From: an uncultured Bacillota bacterium | Lineage (GTDB): Bacteria; Bacillota_I; Bacilli_A; Erysipelotrichales; Coprobacillaceae | Direction: 5' to 3' | Assembly (NCBI GenBank): GCA_949290865.1 | Contig: CASETM010000022.1 | Span: 1 to 54,496, forward strand | Length of the DNA stretch: 54,496 nucleotides | Shown: one piece after another, positions 26,570 through 37,732 of the stretch | Layout of the letters: the number at the start of each line of letters is the position of its first letter | How positions within the stretch are numbered: the first letter of the stretch is position 1 | The notes under the pieces: model-generated | What the model was told of the DNA's origin: nothing | Database searches by the model: none | Seen by the model: only the letters and a program-made list of their open reading frames with translations | Made by a program: the position numbers and the translations under genes

Positions 26570-27172
26570 ATGAACACAGTTTTAGTGGAAAAGAAAGACA
26601 TTGAAAGTGTTGTAAAAACATTACAGCATGGTGAGGTTGTGGCTTTTCCTACCGAAACTGTTTTTGGTTTAGGGGTTAAATATGGTGATCTTGCTTATCT
26701 TGATAAGATTTACGAGCTAAAAAAAAGAGATCATTCCAAAGCGGTAACTTTGATGGTTGCTGATAAAAATGATATTGAAAGATATGCTTATGTTAGTGAT
26801 GAGGCGAGAAAAGTCATAGAGGCCTTTATGCCAGGAATGATTACACTGATTTTAAAAAAGAAAGAAGTAGTTGATGATCGGTATACAGCGGGATTGGAAA
26901 CGATCGGTATTAGGATTCCTGATGATCCTTTTGTTTTACAGTTATTAAAAATGACTGGACCAATGCTGGTGACTAGTGCCAATATTTCTGGAACACCTGC
27001 TTTGTTGGATACTGAAGCCGTGTATGAGCAATTTAATGGTAAGATTCCTTTAATTGTTAAAGGAGAATGTGTAGCTCAGGTTGCCAGCACCGTTGTGAAA
27101 ATTGATGATCATGTTGAAATATTACGTCAAGGTTTAATTACCAAAGAAGAAATAGAGGAGGTACTATTATGA
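26570..27172 (+). CDS. tsaC: L-threonylcarbamoyladenylate synthase (YrdC domain)
   Basis: It converts threonine, bicarbonate and ATP to threonylcarbamoyl-AMP for the universal t6A37 tRNA modification. The 200-residue product is a single YrdC domain with VAFPTETVFGLG near residue 22, a K-K-R-D-H-S-K-A substrate region near residue 49, and VTSANISGTPA near residue 137. It lacks the extra C-terminal Sua5 domain of Bacillus YwlC. AGGTGA lies ahead of the ATG. Its stop overlaps the rpiB start (ATGA), so translation is coupled. Confidence 0.92.
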   Translation: MNTVLVEKKDIESVVKTLQHGEVVAFPTETVFGLGVKYGDLAYLDKIYELKKRDHSKAVTLMVADKNDIERYAYVSDEARKVIEAFMPGMITLILKKKEVVDDRYTAGLETIGIRIPDDPFVLQLLKMTGPMLVTSANISGTPALLDTEAVYEQFNGKIPLIVKGECVAQVASTVVKIDDHVEILRQGLITKEEIEEVLL

Positions 27173-27609
27173 AAATAGCAATGGCGTGTGACCATGGAGG
27201 ACTAAGATTAAAAAATGTTTTAAAAGCTGATCTGGAAAAAAATGGTCATGAAGTTGAAGATTTTGGTACATATACAGAAGACAGCTGTGATTATCCTGAT
27301 TTCGCAGCTCAGGCCGCAAAGGCAGTGGCATCAGGACAATGTGACAGAGGTGTCGTTGTCTGTGGAACAGGAATTGGTGTCAGCATTACTGCCAATAAAG
27401 TCAAAGGAATCAGATGTGCTTTATGTCATGATGTATTCAGTGCCAAAGCTACACGTCAGCATAACGATTCGAATATGCTGGCAATGGGCCAGCGTGTCAT
27501 TGGTGAAGGACTGGCATTAGAAATATTGCATGCCTGGATGTCTAGTGATTATGAAGGAGGCAGACATGATGCCAGAATTCAAAAAATGATGGCTTTAGAA
27601 AAGGAGTAG
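27169..27609 (+). CDS. rpiB: Ribose-5-phosphate isomerase B
   Basis: It interconverts ribose-5-phosphate and ribulose-5-phosphate. The 146-residue RpiB/LacAB protein shows [12 protein letters not shown] at the N terminus, [10 protein letters not shown] near residue 42, the catalytic cysteine in [15 protein letters not shown] near residue 66, and [20 protein letters not shown] with its conserved histidine and asparagine near residues 86-103. The usual length is preserved. GAGGAGG lies inside the end of tsaC. In Bacillus the same gene stands between ywlC and glyA. The pentose phosphate step fits with PRPP-using upp downstream. Confidence 0.95.
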   Translation: MKIAMACDHGGLRLKNVLKADLEKNGHEVEDFGTYTEDSCDYPDFAAQAAKAVASGQCDRGVVVCGTGIGVSITANKVKGIRCALCHDVFSAKATRQHNDSNMLAMGQRVIGEGLALEILHAWMSSDYEGGRHDARIQKMMALEKE

Positions 27610-27613
27610 GCAT

Positions 27614-28852
27614 ATGAAAGATAAACAGTTATATGAAAGTGTACAACGCGAATTAAATCGTCAAAGAAATAATATAGAATTGATTGCTTCCGAAAACTTT
27701 GTCTCTAAAGAAGTACTGGAACTGGCAGGATCAGTTCTGACCAATAAATATGCTGAAGGTTATCCAGCAAAGAGATATTATGGTGGTTGTGAATTTGTTG
27801 ATGAAGTTGAAGATCTGGCCAGAAAAAGAATCTGTGAAATCTTTGGTGCTGAGCATGCCAATGTTCAGCCTCACAGTGGAGCACAGGCCAATACAGCTGT
27901 TTATTTGGCACTGTTAAAACACGGCGATAAAGTACTAGGTATGTCGCTGGCTGATGGAGGACATCTGACGCATGGACATCCTCTTAACTATTCAGGAATC
28001 AATTATGAATTCCATAGTTATGGAGTTTCAAAAGAAACAGAAACCATTGATTATGAAGCATTCAAAAAACAGGTTGAAGAAATCAAGCCAAAACTGGTCG
28101 TTGCGGGAGCGAGTGCCTACAGCCGTATCATTGACTTTGAATTCATGGCAAAGGTTGCTCATGATAATGGGGCTTTGTTTATGGTCGATATGGCGCATAT
28201 TGCTGGGCTTGTGGCAGCTGGAGTTCACCCTTCACCATTTCCATATGCTGATGTTGTAACAACAACAACGCATAAGACACTAAGAGGACCTCGTGGTGGG
28301 GTGATCATGTGTAAAAAAGAACTGGCTGCTGATATTGATCGTGCTGTTTTCCCAGGGATGCAGGGTGGACCATTAATGCATATCATTGCTGCAAAAGCAC
28401 AATGTTTCTACGAAGTACAACAGCCTGAATTTAAAGAATATGCTAAACAGATCATAAAGAATGCCAAGGCAATGGAGAAAACATTTAAAGAAGCAGGATT
28501 CCGACTGGTCGCAGGTGGAACAGACAACCATTTATTATTGGTTGATGTCAAAGCCAGCTGTGGTATTTCTGGTAAAAAGGCACAACGTCTGTTAGATGAA
28601 ATTAACATCACTGCTAATAAAAACGCGATTCCTTTTGATACTGAAAAACCTTTTAAAGCATCAGGAATCCGTGTTGGTACACCAGCCATGACAACCAAAG
28701 GCTTTAAAGAAGAAGATTTTGAAGAAGTGGCTAAAATCATCGTTTACCGTTTGAAAAATGAAGAAACTGAAGAAGTTAAACAGGCATGTCTGCAACGTGT
28801 AGCAAAGCTGACTGAAAAAGTCAAAATGTACCAGGATATCAAATATATTTAG
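27614..28852 (+). CDS. glyA: Serine hydroxymethyltransferase
   Basis: It converts serine and tetrahydrofolate to glycine and methylene-tetrahydrofolate, the main one-carbon entry point. The 412-residue PLP enzyme has [11 protein letters not shown] near residue 20, [15 protein letters not shown] near residue 45, [10 protein letters not shown] near residue 82 and the cofactor lysine in [14 protein letters not shown] near residue 217. The length matches bacterial GlyA. AAGGAG precedes the ATG, five bases after rpiB. Confidence 0.97.
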   Translation: MKDKQLYESVQRELNRQRNNIELIASENFVSKEVLELAGSVLTNKYAEGYPAKRYYGGCEFVDEVEDLARKRICEIFGAEHANVQPHSGAQANTAVYLALLKHGDKVLGMSLADGGHLTHGHPLNYSGINYEFHSYGVSKETETIDYEAFKKQVEEIKPKLVVAGASAYSRIIDFEFMAKVAHDNGALFMVDMAHIAGLVAAGVHPSPFPYADVVTTTTHKTLRGPRGGVIMCKKELAADIDRAVFPGMQGGPLMHIIAAKAQCFYEVQQPEFKEYAKQIIKNAKAMEKTFKEAGFRLVAGGTDNHLLLVDVKASCGISGKKAQRLLDEINITANKNAIPFDTEKPFKASGIRVGTPAMTTKGFKEEDFEEVAKIIVYRLKNEETEEVKQACLQRVAKLTEKVKMYQDIKYI

Positions 28853-28860
28853 GAGGACTT

Positions 28861-29490
28861 ATGGCAACAATAATAATGAATCATGCCTTGATTGAACATA
28901 AGCTTTCAATTATGAGGGATAAAAACACGCCTTCTTACCTATTTAAACAAAACCTTGATGATATTGCTCAACTGATGGTTTATGAAGTGACAAAAAATCT
29001 GCCGCTTAAAGATAAGGAAGTGGTCACTCCCATTTGTGCAACGACAGGGAAACAGTTGGCTCAGGATATTATTCTTGTTCCGATTTTGCGGGCAGGTCTG
29101 GGCTTGCTTGATGGTTTCAGAAATATGATCAAAGAAGTAAAAGTTGGCTTTTTAGGAATGGCTAGAGATGAAGAAACGCTGATACCTCATGAATATTATG
29201 CAAAGCTGCCAAAAAATCTGGATAAAGCGAAAGTTATTATTATTGATCCTATGCTGGCGACAGGAGGCAGCAGCGTTGATGCCCTTGATAATATAAAAGC
29301 CAAGGGAGCAAAAGATATTGTACTTGCCTGTCTGGTTGCGGCACCAGAAGGGGTAAAGCTCATTGAAGAAAAACATCCAGATATTGATATTTATATTGCT
29401 CATTTAGATGATCATTTAAATGAAAAAGGATATATCGTACCAGGCTTAGGAGATGCTGGTGACAGGCTGTTTGGAACGGATGAATCATAA
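28861..29490 (+). CDS. upp: Uracil phosphoribosyltransferase
   Basis: It salvages uracil to UMP with PRPP. The 209-residue product has the conserved VPILRAGLGLLDGF near residue 75, the PRPP loop VIIIDPMLATGGSS near residue 127 and the uracil-binding C-terminal GYIVPGLGDAGDRLFGT. The length is exactly standard. AGGAGG lies just ahead of the ATG. Its final codons contain the start of atpZ, overlapping by 11 bases and tying the two together translationally. It acts in the same pathway area as carB at the right end of the window. Confidence 0.97.
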   Translation: MATIIMNHALIEHKLSIMRDKNTPSYLFKQNLDDIAQLMVYEVTKNLPLKDKEVVTPICATTGKQLAQDIILVPILRAGLGLLDGFRNMIKEVKVGFLGMARDEETLIPHEYYAKLPKNLDKAKVIIIDPMLATGGSSVDALDNIKAKGAKDIVLACLVAAPEGVKLIEEKHPDIDIYIAHLDDHLNEKGYIVPGLGDAGDRLFGTDES

Positions 29491-29683
29491 ACAGAAACTG
29501 TTCAAAGATCTATTATTTGGATTGACTTTAGCAGGAGAGGTTGCTGGAACTTTTATTGGCGCAGTTTTGATTGGTTTATTTCTGGATGATCTTCTTTCCA
29601 GTAAACCTTTATTCACTCTTCTGCTATTGATATTGGCATTTATACAGACAATATTAATATTATTAAGGGTTGGAAAAAAATGA
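29480..29683 (+). CDS. atpZ: AtpZ/AtpI-like small ATP synthase-associated membrane protein
   Basis: A 67-residue protein with two transmembrane helices joined by a short loop (FIGAVLIGLFLDDLLSSKPL), as in AtpZ-type proteins found ahead of atpI. These are thought to help c-ring assembly or cation handling. The ATG at 29480 lies inside the end of upp; a longer frame from 29453 is entirely antiparallel to no signal and is not used. It overlaps atpI by four bases. Confidence 0.75.
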   Translation: MNHKQKLFKDLLFGLTLAGEVAGTFIGAVLIGLFLDDLLSSKPLFTLLLLILAFIQTILILLRVGKK

Positions 29684-30039
29684 ATGAAAAAACAGTTTTA
29701 ACACAATCGATTATTCTTTTTTTTATTGGATTTGCCATATTTTCTATTATTGGAATCAATACCCAGGAAATTAGCTATCCATTGGGTTTTTTGTTAGGAT
29801 ACGTATTTAATATCATTGTTTTTTATGTTATTATATTCACGTCTGACATGATACTCAATTTAAAAAAATCAGTAAGCCTGGTCATCATTATGAATATTGT
29901 CAAACTGATTGTTTATGCGATTGGTTTTTTACTGGCAATCTTCTTTCCAAATATGTTTAGTCTGATTGGGGTATTCTTTGGATATATGATGACACAGTTA
30001 AGTATTTTTTCTGCCAATTATTTTTCTAAGAGGAGGTGA
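29680..30039 (+). CDS. atpI: ATP synthase protein I
   Basis: A 119-residue protein with four hydrophobic segments, matching AtpI/subunit I, an assembly factor for the c-ring and not part of the mature enzyme. Conserved family features include the glycine-rich LGFLLGYVFNIIVFYVI near residue 33 and the C-terminal GVFFGYMMTQLSIFSANY. Its ATG overlaps the atpZ stop. The strong AGGAGGTGAT of atpB is built into its last codons. Confidence 0.8.
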   Translation: MNEKTVLTQSIILFFIGFAIFSIIGINTQEISYPLGFLLGYVFNIIVFYVIIFTSDMILNLKKSVSLVIIMNIVKLIVYAIGFLLAIFFPNMFSLIGVFFGYMMTQLSIFSANYFSKRR

Positions 30040-30044
30040 TCGAT

Positions 30045-30701
30045 ATGGGTGAAATTCAAAATGAACTTATCTTTTCTTTGATTATTTCAACGGTATTGGC
30101 AATCTTTTTTATCTATGCCGGTAAAAAGATCAAAGCTGCTGATCCAACTGCCAGACCAAAAGGAATCGTTCTGGTTGTTGAAGTAGGGATTACAGCAATC
30201 TATAATCATATGAAAAGTATCATGCCAAAAAAGTTTGAAAAGAATTATTATCCATACTTTGCAATGTTATTTGTGTGGCTGATTTGTGCAAATTTAAGTG
30301 GATTGATTGGTTTTGAAGCACCAACATCTAATTTTTCAATAACGCTGGCCTTAACAATTATAACATTCGTACTGATCCAATATAACGCGATAAAAAAACA
30401 AGGATTGGGAAGTTTTATTTGGGGCAAGATCATGCCACCAACAGAACTGTTAGGAATGATCTCACCACTTATTTCTCTCTCTATGCGTTTGTTTGGAAAT
30501 ATTTTAAGTGGATCTATCCTGATGTATCTTGTATATTCACTAACAGGATGGCTGTCATCGTTTATTATTGATTTTAACTTTTTAGGGCCTATTGTTGCCC
30601 CTATTCTGCATGCATATTTTGATATTTTTGCAGGATGTATTCAAACTTTGGTTTTCGTTACATTGTCATCTATTTTTATTATGATGGAAAACCCAGACTA
30701 A
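30045..30701 (+). CDS. atpB: F1Fo ATP synthase subunit a
   Basis: The stator channel subunit of Fo. The 218-residue membrane protein carries the essential arginine in SLSMRLFGNILSGS near residue 149 and a further conserved PILHAYFDIFAGCIQTLVF near the C terminus. A GTG at 30036 in frame lies inside the AGGAGGTGAT ribosome site, so the ATG at 30045 is taken. It is slightly shorter than the Bacillus protein. It has to match the ion used by the c-ring, discussed under atpE. Confidence 0.95.
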   Translation: MGEIQNELIFSLIISTVLAIFFIYAGKKIKAADPTARPKGIVLVVEVGITAIYNHMKSIMPKKFEKNYYPYFAMLFVWLICANLSGLIGFEAPTSNFSITLALTIITFVLIQYNAIKKQGLGSFIWGKIMPPTELLGMISPLISLSMRLFGNILSGSILMYLVYSLTGWLSSFIIDFNFLGPIVAPILHAYFDIFAGCIQTLVFVTLSSIFIMMENPD

Positions 30702-30766
30702 ATTGTTCTATACAGAAAATATACTGTTAGAAATAGATAAAAATGAAATAGGAGGATATTTAGATT

Positions 30767-30991
30767 ATGGAAAAAGGATTAATTGCTATCGCTGCAGGTC
30801 TTGCAGTATGTGCAGGTTTAGGAACAGGGATTGGTGAAGGTATTGCTGCCAGTAAAGCAGTAGAAGCTGTTGGTAGAAACCCTGAAGCCGAAGATAAGAT
30901 CCGTACTTTAATGATCTTAGGAATCGCATTAACAGAAACTGTAGCTATTTATGGTTTATTAGTTTCATTAATCTTATTATTCGTTTATTAA
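30767..30991 (+). CDS. atpE: F1Fo ATP synthase subunit c (two-carboxylate, probably Na+-binding)
   Basis: A 74-residue hairpin of two transmembrane helices forming the rotor ring. The polar loop has GRNPE (36-40). The ion site reads E57-T58 with Y62 in helix 2 (ALTETVAIYGLL) and E24 in helix 1 (GTGIGEGIAASK). In Na+-type rings the helix 1 position is Gln, or Glu in the two-carboxylate Fusobacterium type, followed by Glu-Ser/Thr and Tyr in helix 2. This set matches. Proton-type rings usually lack the helix 1 polar residue and Ser/Thr. The gene has its own AGGAGG site, consistent with high copy number of c. Confidence 0.96.
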   Translation: MEKGLIAIAAGLAVCAGLGTGIGEGIAASKAVEAVGRNPEAEDKIRTLMILGIALTETVAIYGLLVSLILLFVY

Positions 30992-31022
30992 TAATTGAAA
31001 ATCTGACAAAGGAGGAATAAAA

Positions 31023-31523
31023 ATGCCAGATATAGCAGGAAAATTATTCCCTAATCTTACTACGCTGATTGTTCAATTATTATCGACAGGTGTTTTATTC
31101 ATTATTTTTAAGAAATACTTGTGGAAATATGTTCTGCAGTATTTCGCAAAAAGAGCTGATTATATAGAATCAACAATTCAGGATGCAAATGAAATGAATG
31201 AAAAAGCATCAGAAAATCTGGAAGTTGCAAACCAGAAAGCACGTGAAGCTGCTGCTGAATACCGCAAGATCATCGATCAGGCAAAAGAAGATGGTCAAAA
31301 ATTTAAACAGCAGATTATGGATGATGCAAATAAAGAAGCAAAACAGAAAATTGAACAGGCACGAAAAGAAATTGAAACAGAAAAACAGCAGGCAAGAGAC
31401 GATATGCGTAAAGAAATCGTTGATGTTGCTATTGATGTTGCTACAAAAGTCATGAATAAAGAAATGAACGAAAAGATCAATCAGGATCTGGTTAATGATT
31501 TTATTGATGATGTGGTGAACTAA
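31023..31523 (+). CDS. atpF: F1Fo ATP synthase subunit b
   Basis: The peripheral stalk. The 166-residue protein has one N-terminal transmembrane helix (about 10-30) followed by a long, highly charged coiled coil rich in Ala, Glu, Lys and Gln, ending near the delta-binding C terminus. AAGGAGG stands before the ATG. Its stop codon overlaps the atpH start as TAATG. Confidence 0.95.
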   Translation: MPDIAGKLFPNLTTLIVQLLSTGVLFIIFKKYLWKYVLQYFAKRADYIESTIQDANEMNEKASENLEVANQKAREAAAEYRKIIDQAKEDGQKFKQQIMDDANKEAKQKIEQARKEIETEKQQARDDMRKEIVDVAIDVATKVMNKEMNEKINQDLVNDFIDDVVN

Positions 31524-32056
31524 TGAGCGCTGTTGGAGAAAGATATGCTGAATCTCTGTTTGGTTTAGCAATTGAAGAAAATAAAGTTGACAAGTATCTT
31601 CAGGATATGAAACTTGTTGACGAGGTTTTGCATAGCGATCGTAAAATCGTTCAGTTCTTTAGTCATGTTTTGATTGAAAATGATGTCAAGTATCAACTGC
31701 TGGAGAAATCATTTGGACAAAACGTAGACAAATATGTTTTAAATTTCTTAAAACTATTGGTGCAGTCAAGAAGAATTCGATATATCGATGATATTGTCAA
31801 ATGTTATATTCGTTTATCAAACGAACACTTAGGTATTGAAGAAGGAGTTATCTATACGCCTTACGAAATATCTGATAAACAAATCAAAGATATTGAAAAA
31901 GCAATCAGTCAAAAAGAAAATAAAAAAGTGACTTTAAAAGTCAGAATCGATTCATCATTAGTTGGTGGAATCAAAGTTCAAATCAAAAACCGTGTTTATG
32001 ATGGAACGATAAAAAATAAAGTAGAAATGCTTAAAAAAGAACTTTTAAGAAAGTAG
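31523..32056 (+). CDS. atpH: F1Fo ATP synthase subunit delta
   Basis: The stalk cap that links subunit b to F1. The 177-residue product has the family N-terminal helical domain (VGERYAESLFGLAIEENKVD) and the conserved C-terminal strand region (RIDSSLVGGIKVQIKNRVYD). The length is normal. It is translationally coupled to atpF through an overlapping stop/start and is followed nine bases later by the GTG of atpA. Confidence 0.94.
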   Translation: MSAVGERYAESLFGLAIEENKVDKYLQDMKLVDEVLHSDRKIVQFFSHVLIENDVKYQLLEKSFGQNVDKYVLNFLKLLVQSRRIRYIDDIVKCYIRLSNEHLGIEEGVIYTPYEISDKQIKDIEKAISQKENKKVTLKVRIDSSLVGGIKVQIKNRVYDGTIKNKVEMLKKELLRK

Positions 32057-32065
32057 GTGGAAATA

Positions 32066-33589
32066 GTGGGGCTTAGACCAAATGAAATCAGTGCATTGAT
32101 CAAAGAACAGATCAAGCATTATGATGATGTCATTGAACAAAAAGACGTCGGAACAGTCATGACTGTTGGAGACGGTGTTAGTTTGATCCATGGTTTGGAT
32201 AATGCCATGTTAGGTGAACTGATTCTGTTCCCTAATGATGTTTATGGAATGGTCATGAACCTGGATGAAGATAGTGTAGGAGCCGTACTACTAGGTTCTG
32301 AAAGTACGATTAAAGAAGGAGACGAAGTAAAACGTACAGGCAGAATCATTGAAGTTCCTGTTGGAGACGAAATGCTGGGCAGAGTTGTTAATCCATTAGG
32401 ACAGGCCATTGATGGTCAAGGTGAAATTAATACTGGAAAAACCAAACCAGTTGAACGTGTGGCCAGTGGTGTAATGACCAGAAAATCTGTTGATCAGCCA
32501 GTACAAACGGGAATTACATCAATCGATGCCATTATTCCAATCGGAAGAGGGCAACGTGAGCTGATCATCGGCGATCGTCAAACTGGGAAAACTGCAATCG
32601 CTATTGATACGATCTTAAATCAAAAAGGTCAAAACATGTACTGCGTATATGTAGCTATTGGACAGAAAAATTCAACTGTTGCTCAAGTTGTTGAAAGATT
32701 AAGACAAGGTGGAGCAATGGAATATACATGTGTTGTTGCCGCTGGAGCATCAGAACTGGCACCTATTCAGTATATTGCTCCTTATGCTGGATGCGCAATT
32801 GCTGAATATTGGCTGGAACAGGGGAAAGATGTTTTGATTGTTTATGATGATCTGTCGAAACATGCAGTCGCATACCGTACAATGTCATTGCTGTTAAAAA
32901 GACCACCAGGACGTGAAGCTTATCCAGGGGATGTCTTCTATTTACATTCAAGACTGCTGGAACGTGCTTGTCGTTTAAACGAAGAAAATGGTGGGGGATC
33001 GATCACCGCTTTACCAATTATTGAAACTCAAGCTGGTGATATCTCTGCATATATTCCAACAAACGTTATTTCAATTACTGATGGACAGATTTTCCTGCAG
33101 CAGGAATTATTTAACTCAGGATTTAGACCTGCAGTTGATACAGGACTTTCGGTATCCCGTGTTGGATCATCTGCACAGATCAAAGCTATGAAGCAGGTTT
33201 CTGGTTCGTTAAAACTGGAACTGGCGCAATACGCTGAAATGCAGGCATTTGCCCAGTTTGGTTCAGATCTTGATGCTGCAACGAAAGCAACATTGGATCA
33301 TGGGGCAAAAGTGCGTGAAGTACTGAAACAGGCACAGTATTCACCTCGTTCAGTAGCAACACAGGTTATTACTTTGTTTGCTTTGAAATATGGCTTTACA
33401 AAACAGCTTGAAGTTGAAAAAGTGTCTGAATTTATGGATGGATTAATGGAAAATGTAAGAATCAATCATCCGGATTTTATTACTGAAATAGAAACGAAAA
33501 AAGTGATTTCTGAAGAATTAGATGCAAAGATGAAAGAGGCTATTGGCGCTTACGTTGATCAGTTTTTAAAATTACAAGACGGAGAATAA
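32066..33589 (+). CDS. atpA: F1Fo ATP synthase subunit alpha
   Basis: The non-catalytic nucleotide-binding subunit of F1. The 507-residue protein has [14 protein letters not shown] at the N terminus, the P-loop [11 protein letters not shown] near residue 169 and the signature [14 protein letters not shown] near residue 360. It starts at GTG 32066, five bases after AGGTGG. An in-frame GTG at 32057 would overlap that site and add three residues not seen in the family. Confidence 0.97.
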   Translation: MGLRPNEISALIKEQIKHYDDVIEQKDVGTVMTVGDGVSLIHGLDNAMLGELILFPNDVYGMVMNLDEDSVGAVLLGSESTIKEGDEVKRTGRIIEVPVGDEMLGRVVNPLGQAIDGQGEINTGKTKPVERVASGVMTRKSVDQPVQTGITSIDAIIPIGRGQRELIIGDRQTGKTAIAIDTILNQKGQNMYCVYVAIGQKNSTVAQVVERLRQGGAMEYTCVVAAGASELAPIQYIAPYAGCAIAEYWLEQGKDVLIVYDDLSKHAVAYRTMSLLLKRPPGREAYPGDVFYLHSRLLERACRLNEENGGGSITALPIIETQAGDISAYIPTNVISITDGQIFLQQELFNSGFRPAVDTGLSVSRVGSSAQIKAMKQVSGSLKLELAQYAEMQAFAQFGSDLDAATKATLDHGAKVREVLKQAQYSPRSVATQVITLFALKYGFTKQLEVEKVSEFMDGLMENVRINHPDFITEIETKKVISEELDAKMKEAIGAYVDQFLKLQDGE

Positions 33590-36255
<2,666 letters not shown>

Positions 36256-36281
36256 ACAGAGAATAATTCTCTGTTTTTTTG
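36256..36281 (+). terminator. Terminator of the atp operon
   Basis: ACAGAGAA (36256-36263) and TTCTCTGT (36267-36274) form a perfect stem with a three-base loop and seven following T. It begins directly after the atpC stop. Confidence 0.92.
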
Positions 36282-36314
36282 TGCATAAAATTTATAACGA
36301 ATTTAAAATTGTGA

Positions 36315-36320
36315 TATAAT
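36315..36320 (+). promoter_or_regulatory. Likely -10 box for the metal-exporter gene
   Basis: TATAAT, 24 bases before the ATG at 36344. A weak TTTATA/TTATAA lies 17-18 bases further upstream. Confidence 0.5.
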
Positions 36321-36343
36321 GTGAGCTTGAAAGGATTAAATTT

Positions 36344-37168
36344 ATGGAAATATTATTAGAACCAATTGAAGAATCAGTCATGACACTGCCTTTATTATTT
36401 TTGGCATGTTTACTGATAGAATATCTTTCAAATAAAAATATCATCAATAAAGTCATGGAATACGGACGTCTGGGACCAGCAATAGGCGCCATTGTTGGCT
36501 GTATACCGCAATGTGGCTTTTCTGTCATGGCAGCGAAATTACTAGTCATGAATGTCATTACTTCAGGAACACTTTTATCAGTATTTATTGCGACCAGTGA
36601 TGAAGCATTATCGGTTTTGGTTATTCATCCGGAATTATGGGAAATGTTTATTTTGCTGATTGTTTTAAAAATTGTGATTGCAACGGTTTCGGGATGGCTA
36701 TATGATCATCTCCATAGAAATAAAAAAGACTATGAATATATTCAGATTGCACCTTGTGACTGTGGCTGCCAGGATGGTATTCTTATACCCGCAGTCAGAC
36801 ATGCTTTAAAAATTTTTGCTTTTATCTTACTGACAAATATTATTTTAACCTTACTTATCGGTTGGATCGGAGAAGAAACATTTATTAGAATTCTGGATAC
36901 AAATATCTTTTTACAGCCTTTTGTCGCTGGCTTAGTTGGTTTTATTCCTAACTGTGCGGGATCAGTAATCTTAACACAGCTGTTTGTCAGTGGAGGATTG
37001 ACTTTTGGCGCATTATTGGCAGGTCTGACAACATCAGCTGGTGTGGGAACTTTTGCGTTGCTTACTTATATGGAAGACAAAAAACGTGCTTTGCGACTGT
37101 TGGCGACAAGTTACGTTATTGCTATCATATCAGGATATATTGTCATGTTGGTTGAATTATATGTGTAG
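36344..37168 (+). CDS. Putative heavy-metal/manganese exporter (ArsP_2-like, about 10 TM)
   Basis: A 274-residue polytopic membrane protein with about eight to ten helices in two similar halves. Each half has a Pro-Cys or Pro-Asn-Cys loop: GCIPQCGFSVMAAKLLV near residue 50 and GFIPNCAGSVILTQLFV near residue 200. A central cytosolic CDCGC cluster near residue 138 could bind metal. These features match the family called putative 10TM heavy-metal exporter. The transported ion is unknown. It overlaps the SRAP gene by eight bases, so the two are made together. Confidence 0.75.
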   Translation: MEILLEPIEESVMTLPLLFLACLLIEYLSNKNIINKVMEYGRLGPAIGAIVGCIPQCGFSVMAAKLLVMNVITSGTLLSVFIATSDEALSVLVIHPELWEMFILLIVLKIVIATVSGWLYDHLHRNKKDYEYIQIAPCDCGCQDGILIPAVRHALKIFAFILLTNIILTLLIGWIGEETFIRILDTNIFLQPFVAGLVGFIPNCAGSVILTQLFVSGGLTFGALLAGLTTSAGVGTFALLTYMEDKKRALRLLATSYVIAIISGYIVMLVELYV

Positions 37169-37664
37169 ACTTTATTATATTGATATCATCAAGCATATTG
37201 CCTTACAGAAAATCGTTCGTAATTATTCAGGAATCGTTCATCCTGGTGATCTTGCTCCAGTGGTTGTCTATATTAATAAGCAGTATACATCTAAAATGAT
37301 GAATTGGGGATATTTGTTGAATGATAAAATGATTTACAATGCACGAAGTGAAACCATTTTAGAAAAAGTATTTTTCCAGAGTGTTTATACGCAAAGATGC
37401 TTGGTACCTGTATCAGGATTTTATGAATGGACGAAGCATGATCAGCAGGTATGTTATGAATTAGATAAACCTTTTTATCTGGCTGGTATCTACCAAAAAG
37501 GACGATTCTGTATTGTTACAACCAAAGCCAATACATATGTCAAGAAGATTCATCATCGAATGCCTTTGGTTTTATTAGGTGATGATATTCAAAAATGGCT
37601 ATCTCCTGAGTTTCAGGATGTTTTGAAAGTGAAAGATTATCATTTTCATTTACAGCTGCTTTAA
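37161..37664 (+). CDS. SRAP-family abasic-site DNA-protein crosslink protein (YedK/HMCES-like)
   Basis: These proteins form a thiazolidine crosslink with abasic sites in single-stranded DNA through the N-terminal Cys2. The 167-residue product begins MCRLYY (Cys2 present after Met removal) and keeps YNARSETI near residue 61, PVSGFYEWTK near residue 85 with the catalytic Glu, and HHRMPLVL near residue 132 with the active-site His. It is shorter than E. coli YedK at about 220 residues but has all catalytic residues. The ATG at 37161 is chosen since Cys2 must be next to the start. No LexA-like box was identified. Pairing with a metal exporter is unusual. Confidence 0.85.
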   Translation: MCRLYYIDIIKHIALQKIVRNYSGIVHPGDLAPVVVYINKQYTSKMMNWGYLLNDKMIYNARSETILEKVFFQSVYTQRCLVPVSGFYEWTKHDQQVCYELDKPFYLAGIYQKGRFCIVTTKANTYVKKIHHRMPLVLLGDDIQKWLSPEFQDVLKVKDYHFHLQLL

Positions 37665-37665
37665 T

Positions 37666-37690
37666 GAGGAATGAATTCCTCTTTTTTTTT
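37666..37690 (+). terminator. Terminator after the SRAP gene
   Basis: GAGGAAT (37666-37672) and ATTCCTC (37675-37681) form a tight stem followed by nine T, immediately after the stop codon. Confidence 0.9.
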
Positions 37691-37704
37691 ATTATACACT
37701 TCTG

Positions 37705-37710
37705 TATAAT
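37705..37710 (+). promoter_or_regulatory. Likely -10 box for the amidase gene
   Basis: TATAAT, 23 bases before the ATG at 37733. The -35 position falls in the T run of the preceding terminator. Confidence 0.45.
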
Positions 37711-37732
37711 AAGTGATGAAAGAGGGGAATTT

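Noticed and set aside
31209-31571. Minus-strand frames opposite atpF and other real genes
   Set aside because: Low-complexity mirror of coiled-coil codons; no ribosome site and no recognisable domain.
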